Origin: Clostridiales bacterium
GTDB taxonomy: Bacteria > Bacillota > Clostridia > Oscillospirales > Oscillospiraceae
Direction of reading: 5' to 3'
Length of the DNA: 64,000 nt
NCBI GenBank assembly: GCA_018374635.1
Contig: JAHAEW010000006.1
Location: 4,995-68,994 of the forward strand
Shown here: positions 41,945-50,256 of the stretch, one piece after another
Layout of the letters: the number at the start of each line of letters is the position of its first letter
How positions within the stretch are numbered: position 1 is the stretch's first letter
Notes under the pieces: model-generated
Told to the model about the DNA's origin: nothing
The model's database searches: none
The model's input: only the letters and a program-made list of their open reading frames with translations
Made by a program: the position numbers and the translations under genes

Positions 41945-43351
41945 ATGAATCGAATCTGTAAACGCCTGGGCGCGGTGGGCAGTGCCGCGGCCCTTGCGGC
42001 CACCCTGGGCGTCCCCGCCCTCGCCGCGGAGAACACCGCCGGCATCGCCGTCCAGCTGGACGGTCAGAGTGTCGCCTTCACCGACGCGGCCCCTGTGGCC
42101 AAGAGCGGACGCACCTTCCTGCCCTTCCGGGCCGTCTTTGAGGCCATGGGCGTCCAGGTGACCAGCGAGGGAAAGGACATCACCGCCGTCCGGGGGGACA
42201 CCACCCTGCGCATGACCATCGGTTCTTCCACCGCCACCCTCACGCAGGGGGATAAGACCTCTACTCTCTCCATGGATGTGGCGCCCTATGTGGACAGCGC
42301 CACCTGGCGGACCTATGTGCCCGTCCGGTTTGCCGCCGAGGCCTTCGGCTGCAATGTGGGCTGGGACCAGGACGACCAGACCATCCTGATCGTGGATGTG
42401 GACAAGCTCCTGGGGGACGCCGCCTTTACCAAGATGGACCAGTATATCTCCAACCTCTATGAGAAGCAGGCGGAAAAGAACCAGGCTGCCGACGGCGCCT
42501 TCTCCATGGGCCTGACCATGGATTCCAGCCTTACCGGAACCGAGAAGGACGTTGAAATGAAGGTGGACGGCACCGTCTCCGGCGTGAGCAGCCTGACCGC
42601 CGCCCAGCTGGCCATGGAGATGGACCTCTCCGACCTGGCCGCTCTGGCCGCCTCCGATCCCGCCGCCATGACCGAGGCGCAGATGGCGGAGCTGAAGAAG
42701 GCCCTGTCCAAGACCGAGCTGGAGCTCCGCATGGATCTGGAGATCGGCATGTACTACATCTACGCCCCCATCCTGGCCCAGCAGACCGGCGGCAGCGGCT
42801 GGTACTCCATGGACCTGAACGAACTCTTCCAGGGGAGCGGTATGGACCTGACCCAGCTGATGGGCCTGTACAAGAACTTCAGCCTGGAGGATACTCTGCG
42901 CTCCACGCTGGCCTCCATGCCCCTCAGCGACCGGGACGCCGCCTATCCGATGCTGTCCGCGAGCGCGGACAGTTACGTGAAGCTCTTCAGTGACGGCGCG
43001 TTCAAGAAGGACGGCGATACCTACAAGGCCACCTATACCATGAGTGAGGGCGGAGCCGGAAACATCACCTATACCACCGTGCTCACCGAGCGGGATGGGG
43101 AGATCGCCTCCATGCAGATGGACATGGCTCTCTCGGCCAGCGCCGAGGGCGTGGACCTGACCACCACTGCCAAGGTCTATGCCGACAGCACCAAGAGCAC
43201 CATCGACATGGAGATGGATCTGCCCGGCATGATGAACCTGAAGCTCCAGATGGATCTGGGCTACAAGGCCACCGACAAGGAGCCTGAGACCGGTCTGCCC
43301 GCCGGCGTCACCGCCACGCCCCTGGATTTGGGGATGACGGTCATGCCCTGA
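41945..43351 (+). CDS. Secreted protein with copper amine oxidase N-terminal (stalk) domain
   Basis: A 468-residue exported protein. Residues 1-27 are a signal peptide ending in VPALAAENT. Residues 35-150 form the copper amine oxidase N-terminal-like domain: IAVQLDGQSVAFTDAAPVAKSGRTFLPFRAVFEAMG (in part, GRTFLPFRAVFEAMGV) and YVPVRFAAEAFGCNVGWD, a surface/stalk module common in Bacillota with no oxidase activity. The remaining 300 residues carry Met-rich repeats of the type MEMDLSDLA, MRMDLEIGMYYIY and MDMALSASA, suggesting a beta-sheet lipoprotein-like fold, but no lipobox is present. Its role is likely cell-surface or wall-associated; it is monocistronic with its own terminator. Confidence 0.82.
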   Translation: MNRICKRLGAVGSAAALAATLGVPALAAENTAGIAVQLDGQSVAFTDAAPVAKSGRTFLPFRAVFEAMGVQVTSEGKDITAVRGDTTLRMTIGSSTATLTQGDKTSTLSMDVAPYVDSATWRTYVPVRFAAEAFGCNVGWDQDDQTILIVDVDKLLGDAAFTKMDQYISNLYEKQAEKNQAADGAFSMGLTMDSSLTGTEKDVEMKVDGTVSGVSSLTAAQLAMEMDLSDLAALAASDPAAMTEAQMAELKKALSKTELELRMDLEIGMYYIYAPILAQQTGGSGWYSMDLNELFQGSGMDLTQLMGLYKNFSLEDTLRSTLASMPLSDRDAAYPMLSASADSYVKLFSDGAFKKDGDTYKATYTMSEGGAGNITYTTVLTERDGEIASMQMDMALSASAEGVDLTTTAKVYADSTKSTIDMEMDLPGMMNLKLQMDLGYKATDKEPETGLPAGVTATPLDLGMTVMP

Positions 43352-43390
43352 CCGCTGAAACACGGCCCGCCGGGCCTGCCTGCACGCTGC

Positions 43391-43418
43391 GGCCCCCCGC
43401 TCCGGCGGGGGGCCTTTT
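43391..43418 (+). terminator. Rho-independent terminator
   Basis: GGCCCCCCGC (43391-43400) pairs perfectly with 43405-43414 around TCCG, followed by TTTTG. Confidence 0.92.
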
Positions 43419-43528
43419 GTATGCGGCGGGAAAACAGCGCTGTTTTCTTTTGCTGAAATATGTTACAATCATAGAGACAGAAACCGGACCCATCTGGTTT
43501 TGGAAGAACGAATTGGAGGACTTTGACG

Positions 43529-44017
43529 TTGGATCTCATGTCGTGGCTTACCGGGAACCAGGCGGGTGAGCTGGTCTTTACCATGCTGGTGTCCATGCTG
43601 CCCATCATCGAGCTGCGGGGCGGCATCCCCTTCGGCGTGGCCCTGGGCCTCAATCCCTGGGCGGCCTTTGCGGCCAGTGTGGTGGGCAATCTGCTCCCCC
43701 TCCCCTTTATCGTGGTCTACATCCGGCGGATCTTTCTGTGGATGCGCCGCCATATGCCCCGGCTCAACGCCCTGGTGGACAAGATGGAGAAAAAAGCCCA
43801 CCTGAAGGGGCGGAAGGTGACCCGGTACAAATATCTGGGCCTGATGATCTTTGTGGCCATTCCGCTGCCCGGCACAGGGGGATGGACCGGCGCGCTGGTC
43901 GCCGCCTTTCTGAACATGCCCCTGCGCAAGGCCATGCCCGCTATGGCGGGCGGAGTGGTCATCGCGGGATTTTTGGTGACCTTCCTCACGTATGTGGTGA
44001 AGATGACCATTATCTGA
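43529..44017 (+). CDS. Small multidrug-export-like membrane protein (COG2426 type)
   Basis: A 162-residue membrane protein. MLPIIELRGGIPFGVALGLNPW and the later PLPGTGGWTGALVAAFL are the two conserved halves of the COG2426 small-exporter family (DedA-like topology with re-entrant Pro/Gly loops). TTG at 43529 is the best start because AATTGGAGG is 9 nt upstream; TTG at 43523 is too close and ATG at 43538 too far. Actual transport of drugs is unproven for this family. It begins a run of closely spaced plus-strand genes that leads into recD2. Confidence 0.82.
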   Translation: MDLMSWLTGNQAGELVFTMLVSMLPIIELRGGIPFGVALGLNPWAAFAASVVGNLLPLPFIVVYIRRIFLWMRRHMPRLNALVDKMEKKAHLKGRKVTRYKYLGLMIFVAIPLPGTGGWTGALVAAFLNMPLRKAMPAMAGGVVIAGFLVTFLTYVVKMTII

Positions 44018-44062
44018 ACCATTTTTCCACTTCCGCATAGAATGCTGTGGAGGTGAGCGGGA

Positions 44063-44407
44063 ATGGAATCTTTTCTGCAGGCGATGGTGGCCCTTCTGGC
44101 CGCTACGGGACTTCTGGCTCTGGCATGGCTCTGCTTTGGCAAGCTGCTCCTCCCGGTGAGCGGCGGAGCGGGGGGCGGGGCGGTCTACGCCGTGGTGCCC
44201 GTCCAGGGAGAGGCCGAGACGCTGGAGCACGATGTGCGGGGCCTGTGCTGGCTCCGGGGCGGGGCGGCCGCCCGGTTTACCATCATCATCGCGGACGCGG
44301 GGCTCACGCCCCGGGGCCGCGCGGTGGCCCTTGCCCTGATGGGGGAGCAGGGGGGGATGGTGCTCTGTCCGCTGGAGCGGCTGGGGGAGTATCTCCGCCA
44401 GACGTGA
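44063..44407 (+). CDS. Hypothetical protein with N-terminal membrane helix
   Basis: A 114-residue protein. One helix (about 8-30) anchors a soluble domain that alternates strands and helices: AVYAVVPVQGEAETLEHDVRGL, ARFTIIIADAGLTPRGRAVALAL and GGMVLCPLERLGEYL. This looks like a small Rossmann-like or glycosyltransferase-A-like fragment, but no motif is complete. GAGGTGAGCGGG lies before the ATG. It sits 45 bp after the exporter-like gene and 46 bp before recD2, probably in one transcript. I do not recognise the family. Confidence 0.7.
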   Translation: MESFLQAMVALLAATGLLALAWLCFGKLLLPVSGGAGGGAVYAVVPVQGEAETLEHDVRGLCWLRGGAAARFTIIIADAGLTPRGRAVALALMGEQGGMVLCPLERLGEYLRQT

Positions 44408-44453
44408 CGCTTCTCCCGGCGGCCGGTGAGATTGAGACAAAAGGGTGATTCCG

Positions 44454-46670
44454 GTGGAACAGGTGGAAGAACAGCTCCTGATCGAGGGGACGGTGGATGC
44501 AGTCATCTACCAGAATGAAGAAAACGGATATACAGTCCTCCGGATCGACGCCGGGGAACAGGGCGGGATCACCGTGGTGGGCTGTATGCCCGCCGTCGCC
44601 CCGGGGGAGAGCCTCTCGGTCCAGGGCCGGTGGATGCGCCACGCCTCCTACGGCGAGCAGTTCAAGGCCGAGATCATCCAGCGCCGGATGCCCGCCGGGG
44701 AGAAAGCGATCTTTGAGTACCTCGCCTCCGGCGCGGTGAAGGGCATCGGCGCGGCCACCGCCCGGCGCATGGTGGAGGAATTCGGGGAGGACGCCCTCAC
44801 GGTCCTGGAGGAGCAGCCCGAGCGTCTGACCCAGATCAAGGGGATCACCCGCAAGCGTGCCCTCGCCATGGGGGAGGCCTTCCGGCTCCAGATGGGGATG
44901 CGCCGCCTGCTGGACTTCCTGGGCGAGCACGGCGTGGCCCTCCAGCTGGCCATGCCCCTCTACCGGCGCTACGGCGACCGGGCGCTGGAGGTCATACGGG
45001 GCAACCCCTACCTGCTGGTGGACGAGGAGCTGGGGGTGGAGTTCGCCCTGGCCGATCAGCTGGCCCTGGAGATGGGCATGGACGGGGAGGACCCTCAGCG
45101 CATCGAGGCCGGGCTCCTCTTTGAGCTCTCCCACAACCTGATGAACGGGCATACCTTCCTGCCCCGGAAAAAGCTGCTTCTGGCCACCGCCCAGCTCATC
45201 GGGGTGGAGGCCGAGAGCCTGGAGGACGGGCTGGAGGCCCTGATGGAGCGGGGCGAGGTGGTGCAGGAGGAGGTGGCCGGTGAGAGCGCCTGCTATCTCG
45301 CTGAACTTCAGGAGGCGGAGGAGTATGTCTCGGCCCGGATGACCGAGATGGCCTGGCAGGAGCTGCTGCCCCCCGACGGCCTGGAGGAGATTTTGGAGCA
45401 GATTCAGCGGGAACAGGGCATTACATACGCTCCCCAGCAGCGGGAGGCGGTGCTTCTGGCGGCCCGGCGGCAGGTGATGCTCCTCACCGGCGGCCCGGGC
45501 ACCGGAAAGACCACCTCCCTGCGGGGGGTGCTGGCCCTTTTTGACGCGTTGGGGCTGGAGACCGCCCTGGCCGCTCCCACCGGCCGGGCGGCCAAGCGCC
45601 TGGGGGACCTGTGCGGGGTGGAGGCGGCCACGATCCACCGCCTGCTGGAGACCCAGTTCGATCCCGGAACCGGGCGGCTGGTCTTTGCCCATGATGAGAG
45701 CGAGCCCCTGCGGGCTGACGCGGTCATCGTGGACGAGACCTCCATGGTGGACATCGCCCTCATGCGCGCCCTGCTCTCCGCCCTGCGGAGCGACTGCCGC
45801 CTGGTGCTGGTGGGCGACCCGGACCAGCTGCCCAGCGTGGGGCCGGGGAACCTCTTCTCCGACCTCATCCGCAGCGGGGCCATCCCCACGGTGCGCCTCA
45901 CCGAGATTTTCCGGCAGGCCGCCCAGAGCGGTATCGTCATGAACGCCCACGGGGTCAACCGGGGGGAGCTCCCCGACTTGCGCAACCGGAGCTCCGACTT
46001 CTTCTTTCTCCGCCGGAAGGAGCCCGCCCGGCTGGCCGGCACGGTGGTGGAGCTGATCGCACACCGCCTGCCCGAGAACATGGGCATCCCACCCGAGCAG
46101 ATCCAGGTGCTCTGTCCCACCCGCAAGACGGTGGCGGGGACGGCCTCCCTCAACCGGGCCATTCAGGAGGCGGTCAATCCCGCCGCCCCGGGCAGGGGAG
46201 AGCGGCGCTTCGGGGAGTATATCTTCCGGGAGGGGGACCGGGTCATGCAGGTGCGCAACAATTACGACCTGATGTGGAAAGACCGGGACTCCCTCACCTC
46301 CGGCATGGGGGTGTTCAATGGGGACATCGGCCAGATTCTGGAGGTGGACAACCGCAACGAGCTCATTACGGTGGATTTTGAGGGCCGCATCGTGGAGTAC
46401 TCCCCCGATATGCTGGGGGAGCTGGAACCCGCCTATGCCGTCACCGTCCACAAGGCCCAGGGCAGCGAGTACCGGGCGGTGGTGCTGGCGGTGAGCAGGG
46501 CCACCCCGCTCCTGCTGACCCGGGGAGTGCTCTACACCGCCATCACCCGGGCCAGAGAGCTGCTGGTGCTGGTGGGGGACGAGGAGGCGGTGGCCCAGAT
46601 GACCGCCAACAACCGCCAGCAGCGGCGTTATTCCGGCCTGCGCTGGCGTCTGGCCCAGAATAATGGATAA
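44454..46670 (+). CDS. recD2: RecD2-type ATP-dependent DNA helicase
   Basis: A 738-residue SF1B 5'-3' helicase of the RecD2 branch, found without RecBC. The long N-terminal region includes an OB-like part (GTVDAVIYQNEENGYTVLRI) and helix-hairpin-helix segments (GIGAATARRMVEEFGE, QIKGITRKRALA). The motor follows: motif I GGPGTGKTT near 346, motif Ia APTGRAAKRL, motif II VIVDETSMVD, motif III LVGDPDQLPSVGPG, motif IV FRQA, motif V-VI ending with TVHKAQGSEY and YTAITRAR. GTG at 44454 is preferred, with AAGGGTGA suitably placed; a GTG at 44445 overlaps that RBS. Implicated in DNA repair and replication-fork stability. Confidence 0.93.
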   Translation: MEQVEEQLLIEGTVDAVIYQNEENGYTVLRIDAGEQGGITVVGCMPAVAPGESLSVQGRWMRHASYGEQFKAEIIQRRMPAGEKAIFEYLASGAVKGIGAATARRMVEEFGEDALTVLEEQPERLTQIKGITRKRALAMGEAFRLQMGMRRLLDFLGEHGVALQLAMPLYRRYGDRALEVIRGNPYLLVDEELGVEFALADQLALEMGMDGEDPQRIEAGLLFELSHNLMNGHTFLPRKKLLLATAQLIGVEAESLEDGLEALMERGEVVQEEVAGESACYLAELQEAEEYVSARMTEMAWQELLPPDGLEEILEQIQREQGITYAPQQREAVLLAARRQVMLLTGGPGTGKTTSLRGVLALFDALGLETALAAPTGRAAKRLGDLCGVEAATIHRLLETQFDPGTGRLVFAHDESEPLRADAVIVDETSMVDIALMRALLSALRSDCRLVLVGDPDQLPSVGPGNLFSDLIRSGAIPTVRLTEIFRQAAQSGIVMNAHGVNRGELPDLRNRSSDFFFLRRKEPARLAGTVVELIAHRLPENMGIPPEQIQVLCPTRKTVAGTASLNRAIQEAVNPAAPGRGERRFGEYIFREGDRVMQVRNNYDLMWKDRDSLTSGMGVFNGDIGQILEVDNRNELITVDFEGRIVEYSPDMLGELEPAYAVTVHKAQGSEYRAVVLAVSRATPLLLTRGVLYTAITRARELLVLVGDEEAVAQMTANNRQQRRYSGLRWRLAQNNG

Positions 46671-46681
46671 AAGTCAGAGAT

Positions 46682-46709
46682 TTGACCGAAGTAGAGAAGC
46701 CCATATAAC
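46682..46709 (+). promoter_or_regulatory. Promoter of the ribbon-helix-helix gene
   Basis: TTGACC (46682-46687), 16-bp spacer, TATAAC (46704-46709). The surrounding 134 bp is strikingly AT-rich compared with both neighbours. Confidence 0.6.
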
Positions 46710-46718
46710 AAAATATCT

Positions 46719-46737
46719 TGCACTAATAATGCACTAA
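46719..46737 (+). repeat. Direct repeat TGCACTAA, probable operator
   Basis: TGCACTAA occurs at 46719-46726 and 46730-46737, 11 bp apart, so both copies face the same side of the helix. They lie just downstream of the expected transcription start, as an autorepressor site would. Confidence 0.65.
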
Positions 46738-46765
46738 ATTTAAACTAAAAATGAGTGAAAGCGGA

Positions 46766-46803
46766 TATGCTCTACTCACCACAAAGATGGAGTGTAGAGC
46801 ATA
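46766..46803 (+). other. Leader hairpin touching the start codon of the ribbon-helix-helix gene
   Basis: TATGCTCTAC (46766-46775) and GTAGAGCATA (46794-46803) form a perfect 10-bp stem ending one base before the ATG. The purine-rich GATGGAG, the only RBS candidate, is in the loop, so translation may be modulated by this structure. Confidence 0.65.
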
Positions 46804-46804
46804 G

Positions 46805-46981
46805 ATGGAAGATAAAAAGCATCTGAGTATCCGCATGGACGGGGAACTGCACAATAAACTGCAATTTGTTGCGGCTTATGAGGGGCGTTCCATGAGCCGT
46901 CAGATACTATACCTCATTAACCAATGTGTCCGCAAGTTTGAAAAGGAGCACGGCCCCATCCGGCCGGAGGACCTGGATTGA
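46805..46981 (+). CDS. Small Arc-type ribbon-helix-helix protein
   Basis: A 58-residue protein. MEDKKHLSIRMDGELHNKL is the beta-strand that would enter the DNA major groove, followed by helix A (LQFVAAYEGRS) and helix B (MSRQILYLINQCVRKFEKEHG), a textbook Arc/CopG pattern. Basic residues are at the expected strand positions. The gene is preceded by direct repeats and a hairpin that suggest autoregulation. Its stop (TGA) overlaps the TTG start of comF by four bases, so the two are translationally coupled and share a transcript. It has no toxin partner. Confidence 0.85.
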   Translation: MEDKKHLSIRMDGELHNKLQFVAAYEGRSMSRQILYLINQCVRKFEKEHGPIRPEDLD

Positions 46982-47631
46982 ACCGGTGGAGGCAGGTCCT
47001 TCTGGATCTCCTCTTTCCGCCCCGCTGCGTCTTCTGCGGCAGGCTGCTGGAAGAGGGGGAGGGCATCTGTCCCCACTGCGTCCGGGCGCTGCCCTATACC
47101 CATGGGACGGGGGCGGAGCAGCGGGGCGAGGGGATCACCCTGGCGGTCTCGCCCCTCCGGTACGAGGGGGTGGTGCGCCAGTCCATCCGCCGCTACAAGT
47201 TCGAGGGGCGCAGATGGTATGCCCGGACCTACGGCGGGCTGATGGCGGCGTGCGTCCGGGAACATCTGGACGGGCGTTTTGACGCGCTGACCTGGGTGCC
47301 CCTGTCCGAGCGCCGCCGGAAGGAGCGGGGCTATGACCAGGCCCTTCTCCTGGCCCGGGCCGTGGGGGAACACCTGGGGATGGAGCCGGAGGAAGTTTTG
47401 TGCAAAATGCGCCACACACAGGCCCAGTCGGGCCTTTTGGACGGGGCGGCGCGCCGGGAGAATGTGCGGGACGCTTACCGGTGCATCCGGCCCGGGCAGG
47501 TGTCCGGGCGGCGTTTTCTGCTGGTGGATGACGTGATCACCACCGGCTCCACGCTGGCCGCCTGCGCGGCGGTATTGCGCCAGGCGGGCGCGGCCGATGT
47601 GGTCTGCGTGACGGCGGCCCGTGCCCATTGA
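46978..47631 (+). CDS. comF: ComF-family phosphoribosyltransferase-like protein
   Basis: A 217-residue protein. The N-terminal double zinc-ribbon-like part has CVFCGRLL (17-24) and CPHCVRAL (about 31-38). The C-terminal type I PRTase fold has RRRKERGYDQALLLA and the PRPP motif FLLVDDVITTGSTL (about 180-193). In transformable bacteria ComF helps process incoming single-stranded DNA with ComFA/PriA. The TTG start is supported by GGAGG 8 nt upstream and overlaps the ribbon-helix-helix gene. No comFA is adjacent, so helicase partners must be elsewhere. Confidence 0.9.
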   Translation: MNRWRQVLLDLLFPPRCVFCGRLLEEGEGICPHCVRALPYTHGTGAEQRGEGITLAVSPLRYEGVVRQSIRRYKFEGRRWYARTYGGLMAACVREHLDGRFDALTWVPLSERRRKERGYDQALLLARAVGEHLGMEPEEVLCKMRHTQAQSGLLDGAARRENVRDAYRCIRPGQVSGRRFLLVDDVITTGSTLAACAAVLRQAGAADVVCVTAARAH

Positions 47632-47675
47632 CGGAAGAGTGGTTGAAATATCCGAAAAACTTATGAAAAATCCTG

Positions 47676-47704
47676 TTGAAATACGGGAGAAATGTCTTTA
47701 TAAT
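47676..47704 (+). promoter_or_regulatory. mreB promoter
   Basis: TTGAAA (47676-47681), 17-bp spacer, TATAAT (47699-47704). Confidence 0.8.
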
Positions 47705-47735
47705 GTTAGACAGACTTTAAATAGGTGATTTAGGA

Positions 47736-48812
47736 ATGGAATTTTGGGCAAACTTTAAAGAAAAGTTTAAGAGACTTCGAGGTGTGGGTATGTTCAGCAA
47801 GGATATCGGCATTGATTTGGGTACGGCGTCGATTCTGGTGTATGTGGCCGGAAAGGGCGTTGTGCTCCGCGAGCCCTCTGTGGTGGCCCTGCACAAGGAC
47901 ACCGGCAAGCTGCTCAAGGTGGGCACTGAGGCTCAGCAGATGCTGGGCAAGACCCCTGGCAATATTGTTGCCATCCGTCCCCTGCGGGAGGGCGTGATCT
48001 CCGACTATGATATGACCGAGCGGATGCTCAAGGAGTTCATCCGCAAGGTGACCTCCTTCCGGCTCTTCAAGCCCCGCATCGTCATCTGCGTGCCCTCCGG
48101 CATCACCGAGGTGGAGGAGCGCGCCGTTATCGACGCGGGCATCCAGGCCGGCGCCCGCCGGGTCTACCTCATCGAGGAGCCGGTGGCGGCCGCCATCGGC
48201 GCGGGCATCGACATCACCCGGCCTGACGGCCATATGATCGTGGACATCGGCGGCGGCACCTCCGACATCGCCGTCATCTCCCTGAGCGGCATCGTGGAGT
48301 CCACCTCTATCAAGATCGCCGGCGATCAGTTTGACGAGGCCATCATCAAGTATATCCGCCGCAAGCACAACGTCCTCATCGGCGAGCGCACCGCGGAGGA
48401 GCTGAAGATGAAGATCGGCTGTGTGTTCCCCCGTCCCGAGGAGCAGTCCATCGAGATCAAGGGCCGCTGCCTGATGACCGGCCTGCCGAGGGTGTTCACC
48501 GTCACCTCCAGCGAGATGATCGAGGCCTTTGAGGAGCCCGCCACCCGCATTCTGGAGGCCATCCACGGCGTGCTGGAGCGCACGCCCCCCGAACTGGTGG
48601 CCGACATCGCCACCAACGGCATCGTCATGACCGGCGGCGGAAGCCTGCTGTGGGGCTTTGACAAGCTGATCGAGTCCCACACCGGCATCGAGACCTATGT
48701 GGCGGACGACGCCATCTCCTGTGTGGCCTACGGCACCGGCAAGAGCCTGGAGACCATCGGGGATATGCAGGACGGCACCATCAACCTGTCCCGCCGCAAG
48801 CAGATGAACTGA
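47736..48812 (+). CDS. mreB: Rod-shape-determining actin homolog MreB/Mbl
   Basis: A 358-residue bacterial actin that guides lateral wall synthesis. Phosphate-1 IGIDLGTASI, phosphate-2 IVDIGGGTSDIAV and the adenosine motif GIVMTGGGSLLWGF are intact. I start it at 47736 (TAGGTGA upstream) because the added MEFWANFKEKFKRLRGVG forms an amphipathic helix like the membrane-binding helix of E. coli MreB; many homologs begin at the later MFSKDIGIDLG (47790, GAGGTG upstream), so that start is possible. mreC/mreD are not adjacent, which suggests an Mbl or MreBH-like paralog. Monocistronic. Confidence 0.92.
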   Translation: MEFWANFKEKFKRLRGVGMFSKDIGIDLGTASILVYVAGKGVVLREPSVVALHKDTGKLLKVGTEAQQMLGKTPGNIVAIRPLREGVISDYDMTERMLKEFIRKVTSFRLFKPRIVICVPSGITEVEERAVIDAGIQAGARRVYLIEEPVAAAIGAGIDITRPDGHMIVDIGGGTSDIAVISLSGIVESTSIKIAGDQFDEAIIKYIRRKHNVLIGERTAEELKMKIGCVFPRPEEQSIEIKGRCLMTGLPRVFTVTSSEMIEAFEEPATRILEAIHGVLERTPPELVADIATNGIVMTGGGSLLWGFDKLIESHTGIETYVADDAISCVAYGTGKSLETIGDMQDGTINLSRRKQMN

Positions 48813-48820
48813 ACTTGACC

Positions 48821-48858
48821 GAAAAGGGCGCCGTACAGGGGGTATGGCGCCCTTTTCG
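48821..48858 (+). terminator. mreB terminator
   Basis: GAAAAGGGCGCC (48821-48832) pairs perfectly with 48846-48857, with T residues within the descending arm. Confidence 0.8.
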
Positions 48859-48902
48859 TCCTGTCAACACATACCGTTCAGATCAAAAGGAGGAACGCCA
48901 TC

Positions 48903-50081
48903 ATGCAAAACTTTACGTACTATACCCCCACCCGAGTGGTCTTTGGCAAGGGAGAAGTGGAGCGGGTCGGGGAACTGCTGCGCGCCGAGGGGGCCGGCAA
49001 GGTCCTCATCCACTATGGCGGGGAGAGCGCCCGCCGCTCCGGCCTGCTGGAGCGGGTGGAACGGGCGGTGAAGGACCGGGGGATCGAGTTTGTCTCCCTG
49101 GGGGGCGTGGTCCCAAACCCCCGGCTCTCCAAGGTGCGGGAAGGCATTGCCCTGGCCCGGGCGGAGGGCGTGGATTTCATCCTGGCCGTGGGCGGCGGCA
49201 GCGTCATCGACTCGGCCAAGGCCATCGGCTACGGCATCCCCTACGAGGGGGACGTGTGGGACTTTTACAGCGGCGCGGCCCAGCCGGAGCGGGTCTGCCC
49301 GGTGGGCGCGGTGCTCACCCTTTCGGCCGCCGGAAGCGAGATGAGCAACTCCTCCGTCATCACGGATGAGGAGCACGGGCTCAAGTGGGGGCTCAACAAC
49401 GATATCTGCCGCTGCCGCTTCGCGGTGATGGACCCGGAGCTCACCTATACCCTGCCGCCCTATCAGACCGCCTGCGGCGTGGTGGACATCCTGATGCACA
49501 CCATGGAGCGCTACTTCACCCATGAGCGGGACACCGCCCTCACCGACGAGCTGGCCGAGGGGCTGATGCGCACCGTGATGGAGTGCGGGCGCAAGGCCAT
49601 GCGGGACCCGGAGGACTATAATGCCCGGGCCCAGATCATGTGGGCGGGCAGCCTCTCCCACAACGGCCTGACGGGATGTGGGACCGTGGGGGACTGGGCC
49701 AGCCACCGCATGGAGCACGAGCTCAGCGCCCGGTTCGACGTGGCCCATGGCGCGGGACTTGCCGCCATCTGGGGGAGCTGGGCGCGCTACGTCTACCGGG
49801 AGGAGCCCGAGCGCTTTGCCCAGTTCGCGGTCAAGGTGATGGGCTGCCCCAATGACTTCCGTGATCCGGAAAAGACCGCCCTGGCCGGGATCGAGGCCAT
49901 GGAGCGCTATTACCGGGAGATCGGCATGCCGACCTCGGTGCGGGAGCTGGGACACGATCTCAATGAGAGTGAGATCCAGCTGCTGGCTGGGAAATGCGCC
50001 CGCCGCAACCCCGGTCTGGGCGGCTTTCGGTCCCTGAGTCAGGACGATATGATCCAGATTTTCCGCATGGCCCGCGGATAA
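48903..50081 (+). CDS. Iron-containing butanol/aldehyde dehydrogenase (YqhD/BdhA-like)
   Basis: A 392-residue group III dehydrogenase of the BDH/YqhD branch, distinct from the PduQ-like enzyme at 22372. It opens NFTYYTPTRVVFGKGEVERVGE (in part, YYTPTRVVFGKG), the branch hallmark. The nucleotide loop is LAVGGGSVIDSAKAI; metal-site residues lie in CGVVDILMHTMERYF and DWASHRMEHELSARFDVAHG (in part, RMEHELSARFDVAHGAG). It reduces aldehydes such as butyraldehyde with NAD(P)H, fitting a butyrate/butanol-forming anaerobe. AAAGGAGG precedes the ATG by 8 nt. Monocistronic between terminators. Confidence 0.9.
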   Translation: MQNFTYYTPTRVVFGKGEVERVGELLRAEGAGKVLIHYGGESARRSGLLERVERAVKDRGIEFVSLGGVVPNPRLSKVREGIALARAEGVDFILAVGGGSVIDSAKAIGYGIPYEGDVWDFYSGAAQPERVCPVGAVLTLSAAGSEMSNSSVITDEEHGLKWGLNNDICRCRFAVMDPELTYTLPPYQTACGVVDILMHTMERYFTHERDTALTDELAEGLMRTVMECGRKAMRDPEDYNARAQIMWAGSLSHNGLTGCGTVGDWASHRMEHELSARFDVAHGAGLAAIWGSWARYVYREEPERFAQFAVKVMGCPNDFRDPEKTALAGIEAMERYYREIGMPTSVRELGHDLNESEIQLLAGKCARRNPGLGGFRSLSQDDMIQIFRMARG

Positions 50082-50090
50082 TAGGGCACA

Positions 50091-50136
50091 ATACCATCGT
50101 TTCCCCGGAGTTTTGGGGGAAACGATGGTATTCTTG
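50091..50136 (+). terminator. Terminator of the dehydrogenase gene
   Basis: A 16-bp perfect stem (50091-50106 with 50116-50131, core ACCATCGTTTCCCC), then a short TTC tail. Confidence 0.85.
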
Positions 50137-50150
50137 CGTATGATGGAAAA

Positions 50151-50193
50151 CTTGCAAAAAGAGCTTGCATTTTGCAAGAGAACGTGCTAAATT
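50151..50193 (+). promoter_or_regulatory. aspA promoter with CTTGCA repeats
   Basis: TTGCAT (50165-50170), 17-bp spacer, TAAATT (50188-50193). CTTGCA (50164-50169), TTT, TGCAAG (50173-50178) is a perfect palindrome across the -35 box, with another CTTGCA at 50151-50156. These look like binding sites for a regulator, identity unknown. Confidence 0.65.
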
Positions 50194-50256
50194 AGAGGCG
50201 ACGAAAGAAAAGCTGCATTCACAGTGCAGAAAAACAGGAAGAGGAGCGAGTATTCC

